From Clostridiales bacterium (GTDB taxonomy: Bacteria; Bacillota; Clostridia; Christensenellales; CAG-138), in assembly GCA_004558525.1 (NCBI GenBank), contig SFCQ01000001.1, positions 62,001 through 126,000 on the forward strand: 64,000 nt of DNA, read 5' to 3'. The notes beneath the pieces were generated by a model. It was not told where the DNA came from and did not search any database. It saw only the letters and a program-made list of their open reading frames with translations. This document shows positions 7,937 to 17,292 of this stretch, one piece after another. Within the stretch, counting starts at the first letter, position 1. Each line of letters opens with the position of its first letter. The translations under genes and the position numbers were made by a program.

Positions 7937-9390
7937 ACATAAAAGCTGTTGGATACTACATAGGCCATGTGTTAAGGCTTATAGCTGTAATGATGCTTCC
8001 GGCGCTGCTCATCGCCTTTTTCGGCAGGGAGGAGGGCACGGTGCTGGCGTTTGCGCTGAGCATGGGCATAACGATGGCTGCCGGCTGCCTTATGTTTTTG
8101 CTGAAAAGGCCTGGCGAGGGCGGCGTAAGGCCCGTTGAGGGCTTTATAACGGTCTCTTTGAGCTGGATACTGATATCCTTATTCGGCGCGCTGCCTTTTT
8201 ATATAAGCGGCCAGATACCGCGTTTTATAGATTGCTTTTTTGAAACCGTGTCCGGCTTTACGACCACCGGCGCCACGATACTGACGAATATCGAGGGGCT
8301 TTCGCGCAGCCTGCTGTACTGGCGCTCATTTACGCATTGGATAGGCGGCATGGGCGTACTGGTGTTCATGCTGGCCATAGTTCCGCTATCCAAGGGCAAC
8401 GGCGAAAGCATGCACCTGCTAAGGGCTGAAAGCCCGGGGCCGGCCGTGGGCAAGCTAACGGCAAAAATGTCCAGTTCTACAAGGGTATTATATCTGATAT
8501 ATGTGGCGATGACCGCCGTATTGGTGATATTGCTGCTGCTTGGCGGCATGCCGCTGTTTGACAGCATAGTAAACGCCTTTGCAACGGCGGGAACAGGCGG
8601 CTTTGCCATAAAGAATGCGAGCATAGCCGCGTACCCCAGCCACTATCTGCAAACGGTGATAGCCATAGGCATGGTGCTGTTCGGCGTGAACTTCAATGTG
8701 TATTACTTTATACTTATAGGAAAGGGAGTGCAGGCGCTAAAGGGGGACGAGTTCAGGGCTTATATTGGCATAATAGCGGCTTCAACTCTGCTCATAGCCG
8801 TCAATATAATGCCCATATACAATAGCTTCGGCGAGTCGCTTCACCAAAGCTTCTTCCAGGTATCGAGCATAATAACAACGACGGGCTTTGTCACCACCGA
8901 CTTTGATAAGTGGCCGGAGCTTTCAAGAATGATAATAGTCGCCCTTATGATAATAGGCGCGTCGGCAGGCTCAACGGGCGGCGGCGTTAAGATAGCAAGG
9001 GTGGTTATGCTGTTCAAATCCCTTAAGGTAGAGGTGCTGCGCGCCGTGCGCCCAAGAAGGGTGGAGACGATATGCATGGACGGCAAGCGCATAGACGCTT
9101 CCACAATGGGCGGGGTTTACGGCTACTTTGCGGCATTCGCAGCGATATGCGGCGCATCTATGCTTGTGCTGTCGCTTGACAATTTTGATTTTACTACTAC
9201 CGTAACAGGGGTGCTGACGTGCATAGGCAATGTTGGCCCGGGACTGTCCATGGTGGGGCCTTCGGGCAACTTCAGCGCGATGTCCGACCTCAGCAAGATT
9301 GTGCTGTCGCTTGATATGCTGTTCGGCAGGCTGGAGATATTCCCGCTTATACTTCTGTTCAGCCCAAGGGTATGGAGAAGGAAGGGCTGA
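7933..9390 (+). CDS. Potassium uptake channel protein TrkH
   Basis: Membrane K+ translocating subunit, 485 residues with four pore repeats. Selectivity-filter-like glycine loops are visible: SGFTTTGATI, FATAGTGGFAI, ITTTGFVTTDF and GNVGPGL. It overlaps trkA by 4 bases, so the two subunits are made together. A strong terminator follows at once. Confidence 0.95.
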   Translation: MNIKAVGYYIGHVLRLIAVMMLPALLIAFFGREEGTVLAFALSMGITMAAGCLMFLLKRPGEGGVRPVEGFITVSLSWILISLFGALPFYISGQIPRFIDCFFETVSGFTTTGATILTNIEGLSRSLLYWRSFTHWIGGMGVLVFMLAIVPLSKGNGESMHLLRAESPGPAVGKLTAKMSSSTRVLYLIYVAMTAVLVILLLLGGMPLFDSIVNAFATAGTGGFAIKNASIAAYPSHYLQTVIAIGMVLFGVNFNVYYFILIGKGVQALKGDEFRAYIGIIAASTLLIAVNIMPIYNSFGESLHQSFFQVSSIITTTGFVTTDFDKWPELSRMIIVALMIIGASAGSTGGGVKIARVVMLFKSLKVEVLRAVRPRRVETICMDGKRIDASTMGGVYGYFAAFAAICGASMLVLSLDNFDFTTTVTGVLTCIGNVGPGLSMVGPSGNFSAMSDLSKIVLSLDMLFGRLEIFPLILLFSPRVWRRKG

Positions 9391-9400
9391 TAAAAACGAT

Positions 9401-9436
9401 GGCCGCCGCCCGTTCAGTGCGGCGGCCTTTTGCTTT
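9401..9436 (+). terminator. Rho-independent terminator after trkH
   Basis: GGCCGCCGC pairs with GCGGCGGCC over a 9-base loop (9401-9427), followed by TTTTGCTTTTT. It also separates the converging GntR gene, whose stop lies at 9438. Confidence 0.9.
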
Positions 9437-9437
9437 T

Positions 9438-10424
9438 TCAGGCCTTGTCGCCTATTATCTTATCTATCTGCTCTTCTATGTGCAATAGCGAGCCCCTGTC
9501 TATAAGATAGTTAAAGGGTATAAGCTGCCCTCCGGCGGAGGTGTAGTCGTCAAGCAGCGTGCCTGTGGCCGACGGCTCGAATATGGGCGAATTTGGCGCG
9601 GCTATTATTGCGGAGAACCTGCGCATGAAGCGGCGTATCGCCTTTGTGTCCGTATCGAAGCATACGGGCACGTTTTTGCGGTGGCTCGCAAACACCTCAA
9701 GCTGCTCCATTATTAGGTTTGCAAATTTGTTGCTTTGGCACAGTATGCCAAGACTGCACTCGTGAGGCAGCGCGCATATGCTGACTATGGTTTTTCTGCT
9801 CAAGGATACGTCCGCAGCCATGAGCTTTTCCTTGTTCCCTGTAAGGCTGTTTGCGACCGTGTCATAATGCGTTACCGTGGTCAGGACAAGGTCAAAGTCG
9901 TTCATAAGCTCGTCCGCATCGTCGTCCATTATTATAGTATCAACGAAAAAAGACGATACGACTATGCCTGGAATATAGCTGAGCTGGTTTTTTATGATTG
10001 AAAGCGATTCCGGGTTGCAGTCTATTACGGCGACCCTTGCGAAGCTTTCCGGCGGAGCTTTTTTGGCGAGCGCTATGTGCAAAAGCATGCCTATCTCCTT
10101 GTGGCTCAGGCCCATAGCGGTCATTTTATCGTATGTTTCCTCCATCAGCCTTGCCGCGCGCGCCCTGCGCTCAAGATCGGGGGCCTCTTTGTCGTTGTAT
10201 ACATAGCTGCCGCTGCCGTGTATCACCTCAATGATATTGTTATCGCTAAGCTCCTTGTAGGCGCGCTTTACCGTTCCCCTTGCAACGTCAAGCCTTTCGG
10301 CAAGCTCCCTTTCCGTAGGCAGCCTGTCCCCCGGCTTAAGCTCGCCGGACTTTATTGAGCGCGTGAGCTGCTCGACAAGCTGTTTATATATGGGCGTTTT
10401 TTTGTTAAAGTCTATGGTTATCAT
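9438..10424 (-). CDS. GntR family transcriptional regulator, probable regulator of the hut operon
   Basis: Residues 1-70 are a GntR winged helix (KPGDRLPTERELAERLDVARGTVKRAYKEL, then IIEVIHGSGSYV). The remaining 250 residues form an effector domain that I do not match to FCD or UTRA; it has alternating hydrophobic strands (VAVIDCNPESL, FDLVLTTVTHYD) resembling a periplasmic-binding or receiver-like fold. The gene is divergent from hutH across 187 bases holding repeated TACCAATTCAA motifs, so local control of histidine degradation is the natural reading. The inducer (urocanate or histidine) is a guess. Confidence 0.8.
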   Translation of the reverse strand: MITIDFNKKTPIYKQLVEQLTRSIKSGELKPGDRLPTERELAERLDVARGTVKRAYKELSDNNIIEVIHGSGSYVYNDKEAPDLERRARAARLMEETYDKMTAMGLSHKEIGMLLHIALAKKAPPESFARVAVIDCNPESLSIIKNQLSYIPGIVVSSFFVDTIIMDDDADELMNDFDLVLTTVTHYDTVANSLTGNKEKLMAADVSLSRKTIVSICALPHECSLGILCQSNKFANLIMEQLEVFASHRKNVPVCFDTDTKAIRRFMRRFSAIIAAPNSPIFEPSATGTLLDDYTSAGGQLIPFNYLIDRGSLLHIEEQIDKIIGDKA

Positions 10425-10465
10425 AATAATCTCCCAAAGTGGTATAGCATTTGGCGCGGAAGTGA

Positions 10466-10586
10466 TACCAATTCAAGCTCAGTATTGGCCTGAAAAAACG
10501 ATTGGTACATTATTGCCGGCTAAAATTGATATATTTGTACCCATAATCTATAATTAGAGTATACCAATTCAACCGTACCAATTCAA
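10466..10586. promoter_or_regulatory. Repeated operator motif TACCAATTCAA in the gntR-hutH intergenic region
   Basis: TACCAATTCAA occurs exactly at 10466-10476, 10562-10572 and 10576-10586; the inverse ATTGGTAC lies at 10501-10508, and GTGGTAT near 10438 is a weaker match. Two sites, 14 bases apart, lie on the predicted hutH transcription start and would block initiation if bound. The GntR product encoded alongside is the likely binder. Confidence 0.65.
10526..10554 (+). promoter_or_regulatory. hut operon promoter
   Basis: TTGATA (10526-10531), 17-base spacer, TATAAT (10549-10554); start expected near 10561, next to the TACCAATTCAA repeats. Confidence 0.75.
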
Positions 10587-10611
10587 TATCGATTTGAAGG
10601 GAGCAATATTT

Positions 10612-12135
10612 ATGATACTGTTAAACGGCCGCGAGCTTACCGTGGAGCAGGTGATACGCGTAAGCAGAGGATATGAGAAGGCGGCTATAGCCGAGGAAGC
10701 CAAGGGGCCTATGGATACAGCCCGTGCCTACGTTGAAAAGAAGGTTGAGGAAAACGCCGTTGTCTACGGCCTGACTACAGGCTTTGGCAAATTTCAGGAT
10801 AAATATATATCGAAAGAGGATACCGCCGCATTGCAGCGCAACCTTATAGTATCGCACGCCTGCGCGATGGGCGAGCCGTTCCCCGAGGACGTGACAAGGG
10901 GCATAATGCTTTTAAGGTGCAACGCGCTTTGCCGCGGCAATTCCGGCATACGCAGAAGCACAGTCGAAACGCTTCTGGCCATGCTCAACGCGGGCGTTAC
11001 CCCCGTTATACCGCAGAAGGGCAGCCTTGGCGCCAGCGGAGACCTTGCGCCGCTTGCGCACATGGTGCTTGTTATGATAGGCGAGGGCGAGGCCGTATAC
11101 AGGGGAGAAAGACTGAGCGGGGCAGAGGCGATGAAGCGCGCCGGCATACCCGCGGTGCAGCTCGCCGCAAAAGAGGGGCTTGCGCTTATAAACGGCACGC
11201 AGGTGATGACCTCCGCCGGCCTTCATGCGCTGTATGGGGCGATGAAGCTTATGAAGACCGCGGATATAGCCTCCGCAATGACTACGGAGGCGCAGCTTGG
11301 CATAACCAAGGCGTTCGATAAAAGGGTGCATGAGCTCAGGGGCCACGCGGGCCAGCTTGAAAGCGCCGAAAACATAGCCAGGCTGCTGCAGGGCAGCAAG
11401 CTTTCGTTCCCCACGCAGCCGAACAAGGTTCAGGACGCCTATTCGATACGCTGCGCACCGCAGATACACGGCGCCAGCAGGGACGCCATAGGCTATGTTT
11501 ACTCCGCCGTTTCGCGCGAGATAAACGCGGTTACAGACAATCCCATAATATTTCCCGATGACGACGACGCTATATCCGGCGGCAACTTCCACGGCCAGCC
11601 TATGGCCCTTGCGTTCGATTTTTTGGGCATAGCCGTAAGCGAGCTTGCGGACGTTTCCGAAAGAAGGCTTGAAAGAATGGTGAATCCTCAGCTTTCAAAC
11701 GGCCTGCCCGCCTTCCTTACAAAGGACGGCGGCCTCAACTCCGGCTTTATGATAGCCCAGTACGCCGCGGCCAGCATGGTGAGCGAAAACAAGGTATACG
11801 CCCACCCTGCAAGCGTGGACTCCATACCTTCAAGCGCGAATCAGGAGGATCATGTGAGCATGGGAACTACCGCCGCAAGAAAAGCAGGAATGATACTTGA
11901 TAACGCCGAAAAAGTAATAGCGATAGAGCTGTTTGCGGCGTTCCAGGCGCTGTACCTGAGGGGCAGCGAAAAGCTTGCGCCGGCAACTAAGGCGGTATGG
12001 GACGAGATAGCCGGGGCGGTAGAGCCCGTTAAAAAGGACGTTGTAATGTACCCCAGGCTCAACGCGCTTGAAAAGCTTGTAAGGGACGGCAGCATAATAA
12101 AGGCGGCCGAGAGCGTTTGCGGCGAGCTTAACTGA
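10612..12135 (+). CDS. Histidine ammonia-lyase
   Basis: Cytoplasmic enzyme that deaminates L-histidine to trans-urocanate and ammonia, the first step of the Hut pathway. The MIO-forming triad Ala-Ser-Gly lies in GSLGASGDLAPLAHM (about residues 139-153). Other family signatures are YGLTTGFGKF near the N-terminus and QDAYSIRCAPQIHG. The 507-residue length is normal. I start at ATG 10612 because AAGGGAG sits 9 bases upstream; a TTG at 10594 would precede the RBS. It is the first gene of the operon. Confidence 0.96.
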   Translation: MILLNGRELTVEQVIRVSRGYEKAAIAEEAKGPMDTARAYVEKKVEENAVVYGLTTGFGKFQDKYISKEDTAALQRNLIVSHACAMGEPFPEDVTRGIMLLRCNALCRGNSGIRRSTVETLLAMLNAGVTPVIPQKGSLGASGDLAPLAHMVLVMIGEGEAVYRGERLSGAEAMKRAGIPAVQLAAKEGLALINGTQVMTSAGLHALYGAMKLMKTADIASAMTTEAQLGITKAFDKRVHELRGHAGQLESAENIARLLQGSKLSFPTQPNKVQDAYSIRCAPQIHGASRDAIGYVYSAVSREINAVTDNPIIFPDDDDAISGGNFHGQPMALAFDFLGIAVSELADVSERRLERMVNPQLSNGLPAFLTKDGGLNSGFMIAQYAAASMVSENKVYAHPASVDSIPSSANQEDHVSMGTTAARKAGMILDNAEKVIAIELFAAFQALYLRGSEKLAPATKAVWDEIAGAVEPVKKDVVMYPRLNALEKLVRDGSIIKAAESVCGELN

Positions 12136-12191
12136 GCTTAACAAAACGACACGGACAAGATAAAATACAAAATAACAGGGAGGAAGAAAAC

Positions 12192-14210
12192 ATGAGCAAC
12201 ATGGACGCGGCAAAGGCAATGACGATAAAGCTTGACGCTGTTTTGCCCGAATACCCGGGGTTTGTCGAGGGTATAAGGCGCGCGCCGGACAGGGGCTTCA
12301 GACTGACAAAGGCGCAGGCTGAGACGGCGCTGAGGAACGCGCTGCGCTATGTTCCGGAGGAGCTGCATGAAGAGCTTGCGAGCGAATTTATGGAGGAGCT
12401 TGTTACCCGCGGCCGCATATATGCATATAGATTCCGCCCTCAGGGGCGCATATACGGCAAGCCCATAGATCAATACAAGGGCAACTGCATCGAGGGCAAG
12501 GCCTTTCAGGTGATGATGGATAACAACCTTGATTTTGAGATAGCGCTTTATCCATACGAGCTTGTAACATACGGCGAGACCGGCTCCGTATGCCAGAACT
12601 GGCTGCAATACAGGCTGATAAAGAAATATCTTGAGCAGCTTACCGAAAATCAGACCCTTGTTGTGGAGTCGGGGCACCCGCTGGGCCTGTTCCCGTCGCG
12701 CCCAGAATCGCCAAGGGTGATAATTACCAACGCGCTCATGGTAGGCATGTTCGATAATGCGAAGGATTGGGAGATTGCGGAGGAGATGGGCGTTGCCAAC
12801 TACGGCCAGATGACCGCGGGCGGCTGGATGTACATAGGGCCGCAGGGCATAGTACACGGCACGTTCAACACCATACTCGGCGCGGGCAGGAAGTTCCTTG
12901 GCATAGACGAAAAGGACGATCTGCACGGGCGTCTGTTCGTATCCAGCGGCCTTGGCGGCATGAGCGGAGCCCAGCCCAAAGCGGCCAACATAGCAAACGC
13001 CGTCGGCGTATTTGCCGAGGTTGACCGCAGCAGGATAGACACCCGCTTTAATCAGGGCTGGGTAGACAGGGTCAGCGGCAGCCTTGAAGAGGTGTTCGCT
13101 ATGGCGAAGCAGGCGCTTGAGGCGCAGAAGGGGCTTTCCATAGCGTATCACGGCAACATAGTGGACCTGCTTGAGTATGCCGTGAAGAACGATATACACA
13201 TAGACCTTTTAAGCGACCAGACCTCCTGCCACAATGCGTACGAGGGCGGCTATTGCCCCGTTGCGCTCACGTTTGAACAGAGGACGGAGCTGTTGCACAG
13301 CGACAGGGAAAGGTTCTGCAGGCTTGTTGACGAATCGCTGCACAGGCACTTCCGCGCCATACAGGCGCTTTGCAAAAAGGGCACATATTTCTTTGACTAC
13401 GGCAATTCCTTCATGAAGGCGGTGTATGACAGCGGGGTAAAGGAGATATCCAAAAACGGCCATGACGAAAAGGACGGCTTCATATTCCCCTCCTATGTTG
13501 AGGATATAATGGGGCCGGAGCTGTTCGATTATGGCTATGGGCCGTTCCGCTGGGTATGCCTGTCCGGCAGGAGCGAGGATCTTGACAAGACCGATATGGC
13601 CGCGATGAGCTGTATAGACCCGAACAGGCGCTTTCAGGACAGGGATAACTATATATGGATACGCGACGCAAAGAAGAACAGGCTCGTAGTAGGCACTCAG
13701 GCGAGGATACTGTATCAGGATGAGCTTGGCAGAATGAGGATAGCGTTAAAGTTCAACGAAATGGTGAGGAACGGCGAGATAGGCCCCGTAATGCTCGGCA
13801 GGGACCATCACGATGTTTCCGGCACCGATTCGCCGTTCAGGGAGACCAGCAACATAAAGGACGGCTCAAACGTTATGGCGGATATGGCGGTGCAGTGCTT
13901 TGCAGGCAATGCGGCAAGGGGCATGAGCCTGTGCGCGCTGCATAACGGCGGCGGCGTGGGCATAGGCAAGGCCATAAACGGCGGCTTCGGCCTTGTGCTT
14001 GACGGCAGCGAAAGGGTGGATAACGTTATACGCTCCGCCATGAGCTGGGACGTTATGGGCGGCGTTGCCAGAAGGAGCTGGGCAAGGAATCCGCACGGCA
14101 TAGAGACGGCTATCGATTACAACGCAAGAAGGGCCGGCGAGGGCCACATAACCATACCCTATACGGTCGATGACGATATAATCGAAAAGGCCGTAAGCGC
14201 AAAGCTGTAA
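12192..14210 (+). CDS. Urocanate hydratase
   Basis: NAD+-dependent enzyme converting urocanate to 4-imidazolone-5-propionate. At 672 residues it belongs to the long form of the family; the hallmark regions are present, including ENQTLVVESGHPLGLFPS, SSGLGGMSGAQPKAANIA and SDQTSCHNAYEGGYCP. RBS GGGAGGAAG upstream. It follows hutH by 56 bases and precedes ftcD. Confidence 0.95.
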   Translation: MSNMDAAKAMTIKLDAVLPEYPGFVEGIRRAPDRGFRLTKAQAETALRNALRYVPEELHEELASEFMEELVTRGRIYAYRFRPQGRIYGKPIDQYKGNCIEGKAFQVMMDNNLDFEIALYPYELVTYGETGSVCQNWLQYRLIKKYLEQLTENQTLVVESGHPLGLFPSRPESPRVIITNALMVGMFDNAKDWEIAEEMGVANYGQMTAGGWMYIGPQGIVHGTFNTILGAGRKFLGIDEKDDLHGRLFVSSGLGGMSGAQPKAANIANAVGVFAEVDRSRIDTRFNQGWVDRVSGSLEEVFAMAKQALEAQKGLSIAYHGNIVDLLEYAVKNDIHIDLLSDQTSCHNAYEGGYCPVALTFEQRTELLHSDRERFCRLVDESLHRHFRAIQALCKKGTYFFDYGNSFMKAVYDSGVKEISKNGHDEKDGFIFPSYVEDIMGPELFDYGYGPFRWVCLSGRSEDLDKTDMAAMSCIDPNRRFQDRDNYIWIRDAKKNRLVVGTQARILYQDELGRMRIALKFNEMVRNGEIGPVMLGRDHHDVSGTDSPFRETSNIKDGSNVMADMAVQCFAGNAARGMSLCALHNGGGVGIGKAINGGFGLVLDGSERVDNVIRSAMSWDVMGGVARRSWARNPHGIETAIDYNARRAGEGHITIPYTVDDDIIEKAVSAKL

Positions 14211-14268
14211 GGAAGCATATACGGCCGTATTGGCCGCAGAACTAAAACAGAAAGGACTACCCCTTAAA

Positions 14269-15165
14269 ATGGAAAGAATAGTTGAATGTGTACCTAATAT
14301 AAGCGAGGGCAGAAGGAAAGAGGTTGTTGAGGCCGTGGTGAACGAGGTCCGCTCGACAGCCAACGTTACCCTGCTTGATTATTCAAGCGATGAAAGCCAC
14401 AACCGCTCCGTCATCACCTTTATAGGCGAGCCGGAAAGCGTTGTTGAGGCGGCGGTGAAGCTTGCCAAAAAGGCCGCTGAGCTTATCGACCTTACCAGGC
14501 ATACCGGCGAACACCCGAGAATGGGCGCAGTAGACGTTATACCGCTTATACCCATAAGGGGCATATCAAAAGAAGAGACGGTGGAGCTTTCCAAAAAGCT
14601 TGCTGAAAGGGTGTGCGAAGAGGCCGGTATGCCCGTGTTCCTATATGAGGAGAGCGCGTCGGCTCCAAACAGGGTCAATCTTGCCTCCATACGCAAGGGC
14701 CAGTTTGAAGGCATGGCCCAGAAGGTACTTGAGCCTGAATGGGAGCCTGACTTCGGCGGCAGAAGGATAAACCCGACCGCCGGCGTGGCAGCGGTTGGCT
14801 GCCGCATGCCGCTCGTTGCGTTCAACATAAACCTTTCAACGGACGATGTGAGCATAGCAAGCAGGATAGCCAAGATAATCAGGCGTTCCTCCGGCGGACT
14901 TGACTGCGTGAAGGCGCTCGGCATAATGCTTGAGGAGCGCAATATCGCCCAGGTGTCCATAAACATGACGGATTTTACAAGGACGCCGCTATACAGGGTG
15001 CTTGAGATGGTCCGCTTTGAGGCTGCGCGTTACGGCGTGCATGTCATAGGCACCGAGATAATAGGCCTTACGCCCATGCGCGCGTTGGTGGACTGCGCGG
15101 AATACTATCTGCAAATAGAAAACTTCAGCGCGGATAAGCAGGTGCTTGAAAACTACATTCAGTAA
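14269..15165 (+). CDS. Glutamate formimidoyltransferase
   Basis: Transfers the formimino group from N-formimino-L-glutamate to tetrahydrofolate, giving glutamate and 5-formimino-THF. It contains only the transferase part (298 residues); MERIVECVPNISEGRR begins the N-domain and HTGEHPRMGAVDVIP is the active-site stretch with conserved His. In vertebrates this is fused to the cyclodeaminase, which here is a separate gene at 16653. I start at ATG 14269 after AAAGGA; an in-frame upstream TTG at 14230 is less likely. Despite its position before hutI, it acts after HutI. Confidence 0.95.
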   Translation: MERIVECVPNISEGRRKEVVEAVVNEVRSTANVTLLDYSSDESHNRSVITFIGEPESVVEAAVKLAKKAAELIDLTRHTGEHPRMGAVDVIPLIPIRGISKEETVELSKKLAERVCEEAGMPVFLYEESASAPNRVNLASIRKGQFEGMAQKVLEPEWEPDFGGRRINPTAGVAAVGCRMPLVAFNINLSTDDVSIASRIAKIIRRSSGGLDCVKALGIMLEERNIAQVSINMTDFTRTPLYRVLEMVRFEAARYGVHVIGTEIIGLTPMRALVDCAEYYLQIENFSADKQVLENYIQ

Positions 15166-15202
15166 GCCGCAAGCCGGATATAAAGCAACAGGAGACTTTA
15201 AT

Positions 15203-16447
15203 ATGCCTACCTTAGTATATAACATAGGTATTTTGCAAACCGCTTTGGGAAGCTCCCCCTTAAGGGGGGAGGCCCAGGGCGTCAATAAAAAATATAAAAA
15301 CGCCGCGGTGCTTATTGAGGACGGCGTTATACAGGCCGTGTATGAAAACGGCGAAACGCCCGCGCTCGGCGACGACGCCGTATTGATAGACGCTAAGGGC
15401 AGGCTTGCAACGGCGGGCTTTATAGATGCGCACACGCACCTTGTCTTTGGCGGCTGGCGGCAGAATGAGATACCCTTAAAGCTTAAGGGGGCAAGCTATC
15501 TTGACATATTAAATGCCGGCGGCGGCATACTTTCAACCGTAAGGGCCACAAGGAGCACGGGCGAAAACGAGCTTTTTGAAAGGAGCATGGGCTTCCTTGA
15601 CGAGCTTATGGGCCAGGGCGTTACAACCGTTGAGATAAAAAGCGGCTATGGGCTTGACAAGACCAACGAGCTTAAGCAGCTTAATGTGATAAAAAGGCTT
15701 GCCAATAGCCATAAGATAGGCGTTGTGGCGACATATCTGGGCGCGCATGCCATACCCGAAGAATACAGGGGCAGGGCCGCAGAGTATATCGATTTTATAA
15801 TAAAAGAGGTGCTGCCCATAGTAAAAGCGGAGCAGCTTGCCGAATTTTGCGACGTATTCCTTGAAACAGGCGTATTCGATGCGGAGCAGAGCAGAAGGCT
15901 GCTTACCGCCGCAAAGAATATGGGCTTTAGCATTAAGATACATGCGGACGAGATAGACGAGCTTGGCGGCAGCCGCCTTGCGGGCGAGCTTAAGGCTGTT
16001 AGCGCGGAGCATCTTATAGCGACGGGGGAGGAAGGTATGCAGGCGCTGAGCGAGGGCGGCGTTATAGCGGCGATTTTGCCGTGTACCTCGCTTTACCTTA
16101 ACAAGACCTTCGCAAGGGCGAGGGACATGATAGCCCATAATATCCCCGTCGCCGTTGCTACGGACTTTAACCCGGGAAGCTGCCCCTCGCTTAACATGGG
16201 GCTTTGCGTTACCATGGCGTATCTGAAGTACCGCATGACTCCGGAGGAGATACTTTCCGCGGTGACTATAAACGCCGCCTGCGCATTGAACAGGGGCGAC
16301 AGCCTTGGCACGGTTGAGGCCGGAAAGCGCGCAGACATGGTGATATGGAACGCATATGATATGGAGACGCTTTGCTACAGAATGGGCTCCAACCTTGCCG
16401 CAACGGTTATAAAGGACGGCTGCATAGCCTGCACGAACGATAGATGA
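15203..16447 (+). CDS. Imidazolonepropionase
   Basis: Metal-dependent amidohydrolase that opens 4-imidazolone-5-propionate to N-formimino-L-glutamate. The HxH metal pair is in DAHTHLVFGG (about residue 83), with IHADEIDELGG and ATDFNPGSCPS further on. 414 residues. ATG 15203 follows ACAGGAG; the longer in-frame start at 15146 would overlap ftcD. Residues about 17-24 (SSPLRGEA) come from a GC-rich palindrome at 15253-15271. The four Hut activities are all present in this operon. Confidence 0.94.
   Translation: MPTLVYNIGILQTALGSSPLRGEAQGVNKKYKNAAVLIEDGVIQAVYENGETPALGDDAVLIDAKGRLATAGFIDAHTHLVFGGWRQNEIPLKLKGASYLDILNAGGGILSTVRATRSTGENELFERSMGFLDELMGQGVTTVEIKSGYGLDKTNELKQLNVIKRLANSHKIGVVATYLGAHAIPEEYRGRAAEYIDFIIKEVLPIVKAEQLAEFCDVFLETGVFDAEQSRRLLTAAKNMGFSIKIHADEIDELGGSRLAGELKAVSAEHLIATGEEGMQALSEGGVIAAILPCTSLYLNKTFARARDMIAHNIPVAVATDFNPGSCPSLNMGLCVTMAYLKYRMTPEEILSAVTINAACALNRGDSLGTVEAGKRADMVIWNAYDMETLCYRMGSNLAATVIKDGCIACTNDR
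15253..15271. repeat. Short GC-rich palindrome inside hutI
   Basis: CTCCCCCTTAAGGGGGGAG is near-perfectly self-complementary and lies in a variable N-terminal region of the protein. It resembles the inverted repeat inside the MATE gene at 1611-1637. Confidence 0.45.
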
Positions 16448-16453
16448 ATATAG

Positions 16454-16603
16454 GGGAGCCCTGAGCTTCGGCACGGCGTCACGGCGGCCGAACATTGCGT
16501 CACAGCTCATGCAAAAAGCCTCTATGCAGCTTGCGCTTTTTTGCACCGCTCTGACAAAGAACCGTATCGCCATGCTGCCGCGCCACGCTTGATGGGCGCT
16601 TCC
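16454..16603. repeat. MITE-like repeat (family A) within the hut operon
   Basis: About 150 bases between hutI and the cyclodeaminase gene. The ends GGGAGCCCTGAGC and TTGATGGGCGCTTCC are imperfect inverted repeats. The interior shares CGTCACAGCT, ATGCAAAAAGCCTC and a GCTTGCGCTTTTTTGC-like core with 24829-24987. No coding potential; it sits inside the transcription unit. Confidence 0.65.
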
Positions 16604-16652
16604 ATAGCCATATGCCGCAAAACGCGGCGGAATAACAAAGGAGGATATCAAT

Positions 16653-17282
16653 ATGCTTAGCGAACTAAGTATAAAAGAATACATGCAGCTGCTTGCAAGC
16701 GACGCCCCGGCTCCTGGCGGCGGGAGCGCGAGCGCGCTGTGCGGCGCGCAGGGTGCGGGACTCTGCGCCATGGTTGCGGCGCTTACCGTTGGCAAAAAGA
16801 AATATGAGGAGCATCACGAGCTTTGCGCCGGTGTGTTTGAGGAGGCGCGCCGGCTCACAAGCAGCATGACAAAGCTGATAGATGAGGACACGGCCGCGTT
16901 CAACCTTGTTTCCGCCGCATACAAGCTGCCCAAGGAGACGGACGAGCAGAAGGCGGAAAGGAGCAAAGCCATAGCTGAGGCTATGCTCAGCGCGACTATG
17001 GTGCCGTATGAAACGCTCACCCTTTCGCTTGAGGCGTTAAAGCTGTGCCAAAGGCTGATAGGCAAAAGCAACCCAAACTGCGCAAGCGATATAGGCGTGG
17101 GCGCGCTGAATCTTTTATCATGCGCCAGGGGGGCATGGCTAAACGTGCTAATAAACCTGCCTTCCCTTGCGGATAAGGAGCATGCTGAAAGGCTAAGAGC
17201 CGGCGGGGCGGGCATAGTAAGCGAATGCGAAAAGCTTGCGGGCGAGATATATTCCGCAATAGAAGCGGCAATGGCGAATTGA
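16653..17282 (+). CDS. Formiminotetrahydrofolate cyclodeaminase / methenyl-THF cyclohydrolase family protein (FchA-like)
   Basis: Releases ammonia from 5-formimino-THF to give 5,10-methenyl-THF, or hydrolyses methenyl-THF to formyl-THF; the FTCD-C and FchA families are homologous and both fit. 209 residues, all-helical, with the conserved start APGGGSASALCGAQGAGLCAMVA (about residues 20-42) and RLIGKSNPNCASDIGVGALNL. RBS AAAGGAGG. It is followed 10 bases later by folD. The operon context favours a role in completing histidine breakdown. Confidence 0.9.
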   Translation: MLSELSIKEYMQLLASDAPAPGGGSASALCGAQGAGLCAMVAALTVGKKKYEEHHELCAGVFEEARRLTSSMTKLIDEDTAAFNLVSAAYKLPKETDEQKAERSKAIAEAMLSATMVPYETLTLSLEALKLCQRLIGKSNPNCASDIGVGALNLLSCARGAWLNVLINLPSLADKEHAERLRAGGAGIVSECEKLAGEIYSAIEAAMAN

Positions 17283-17292
17283 AGGCTAAGAC

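Noticed and set aside
10594..10611. Upstream TTG start for hutH
   Set aside because: It lies before the RBS AAGGGAG that serves ATG 10612.
12138..13199. 353-codon minus-strand frame
   Set aside because: Shadow of hutU; no recognisable protein features.
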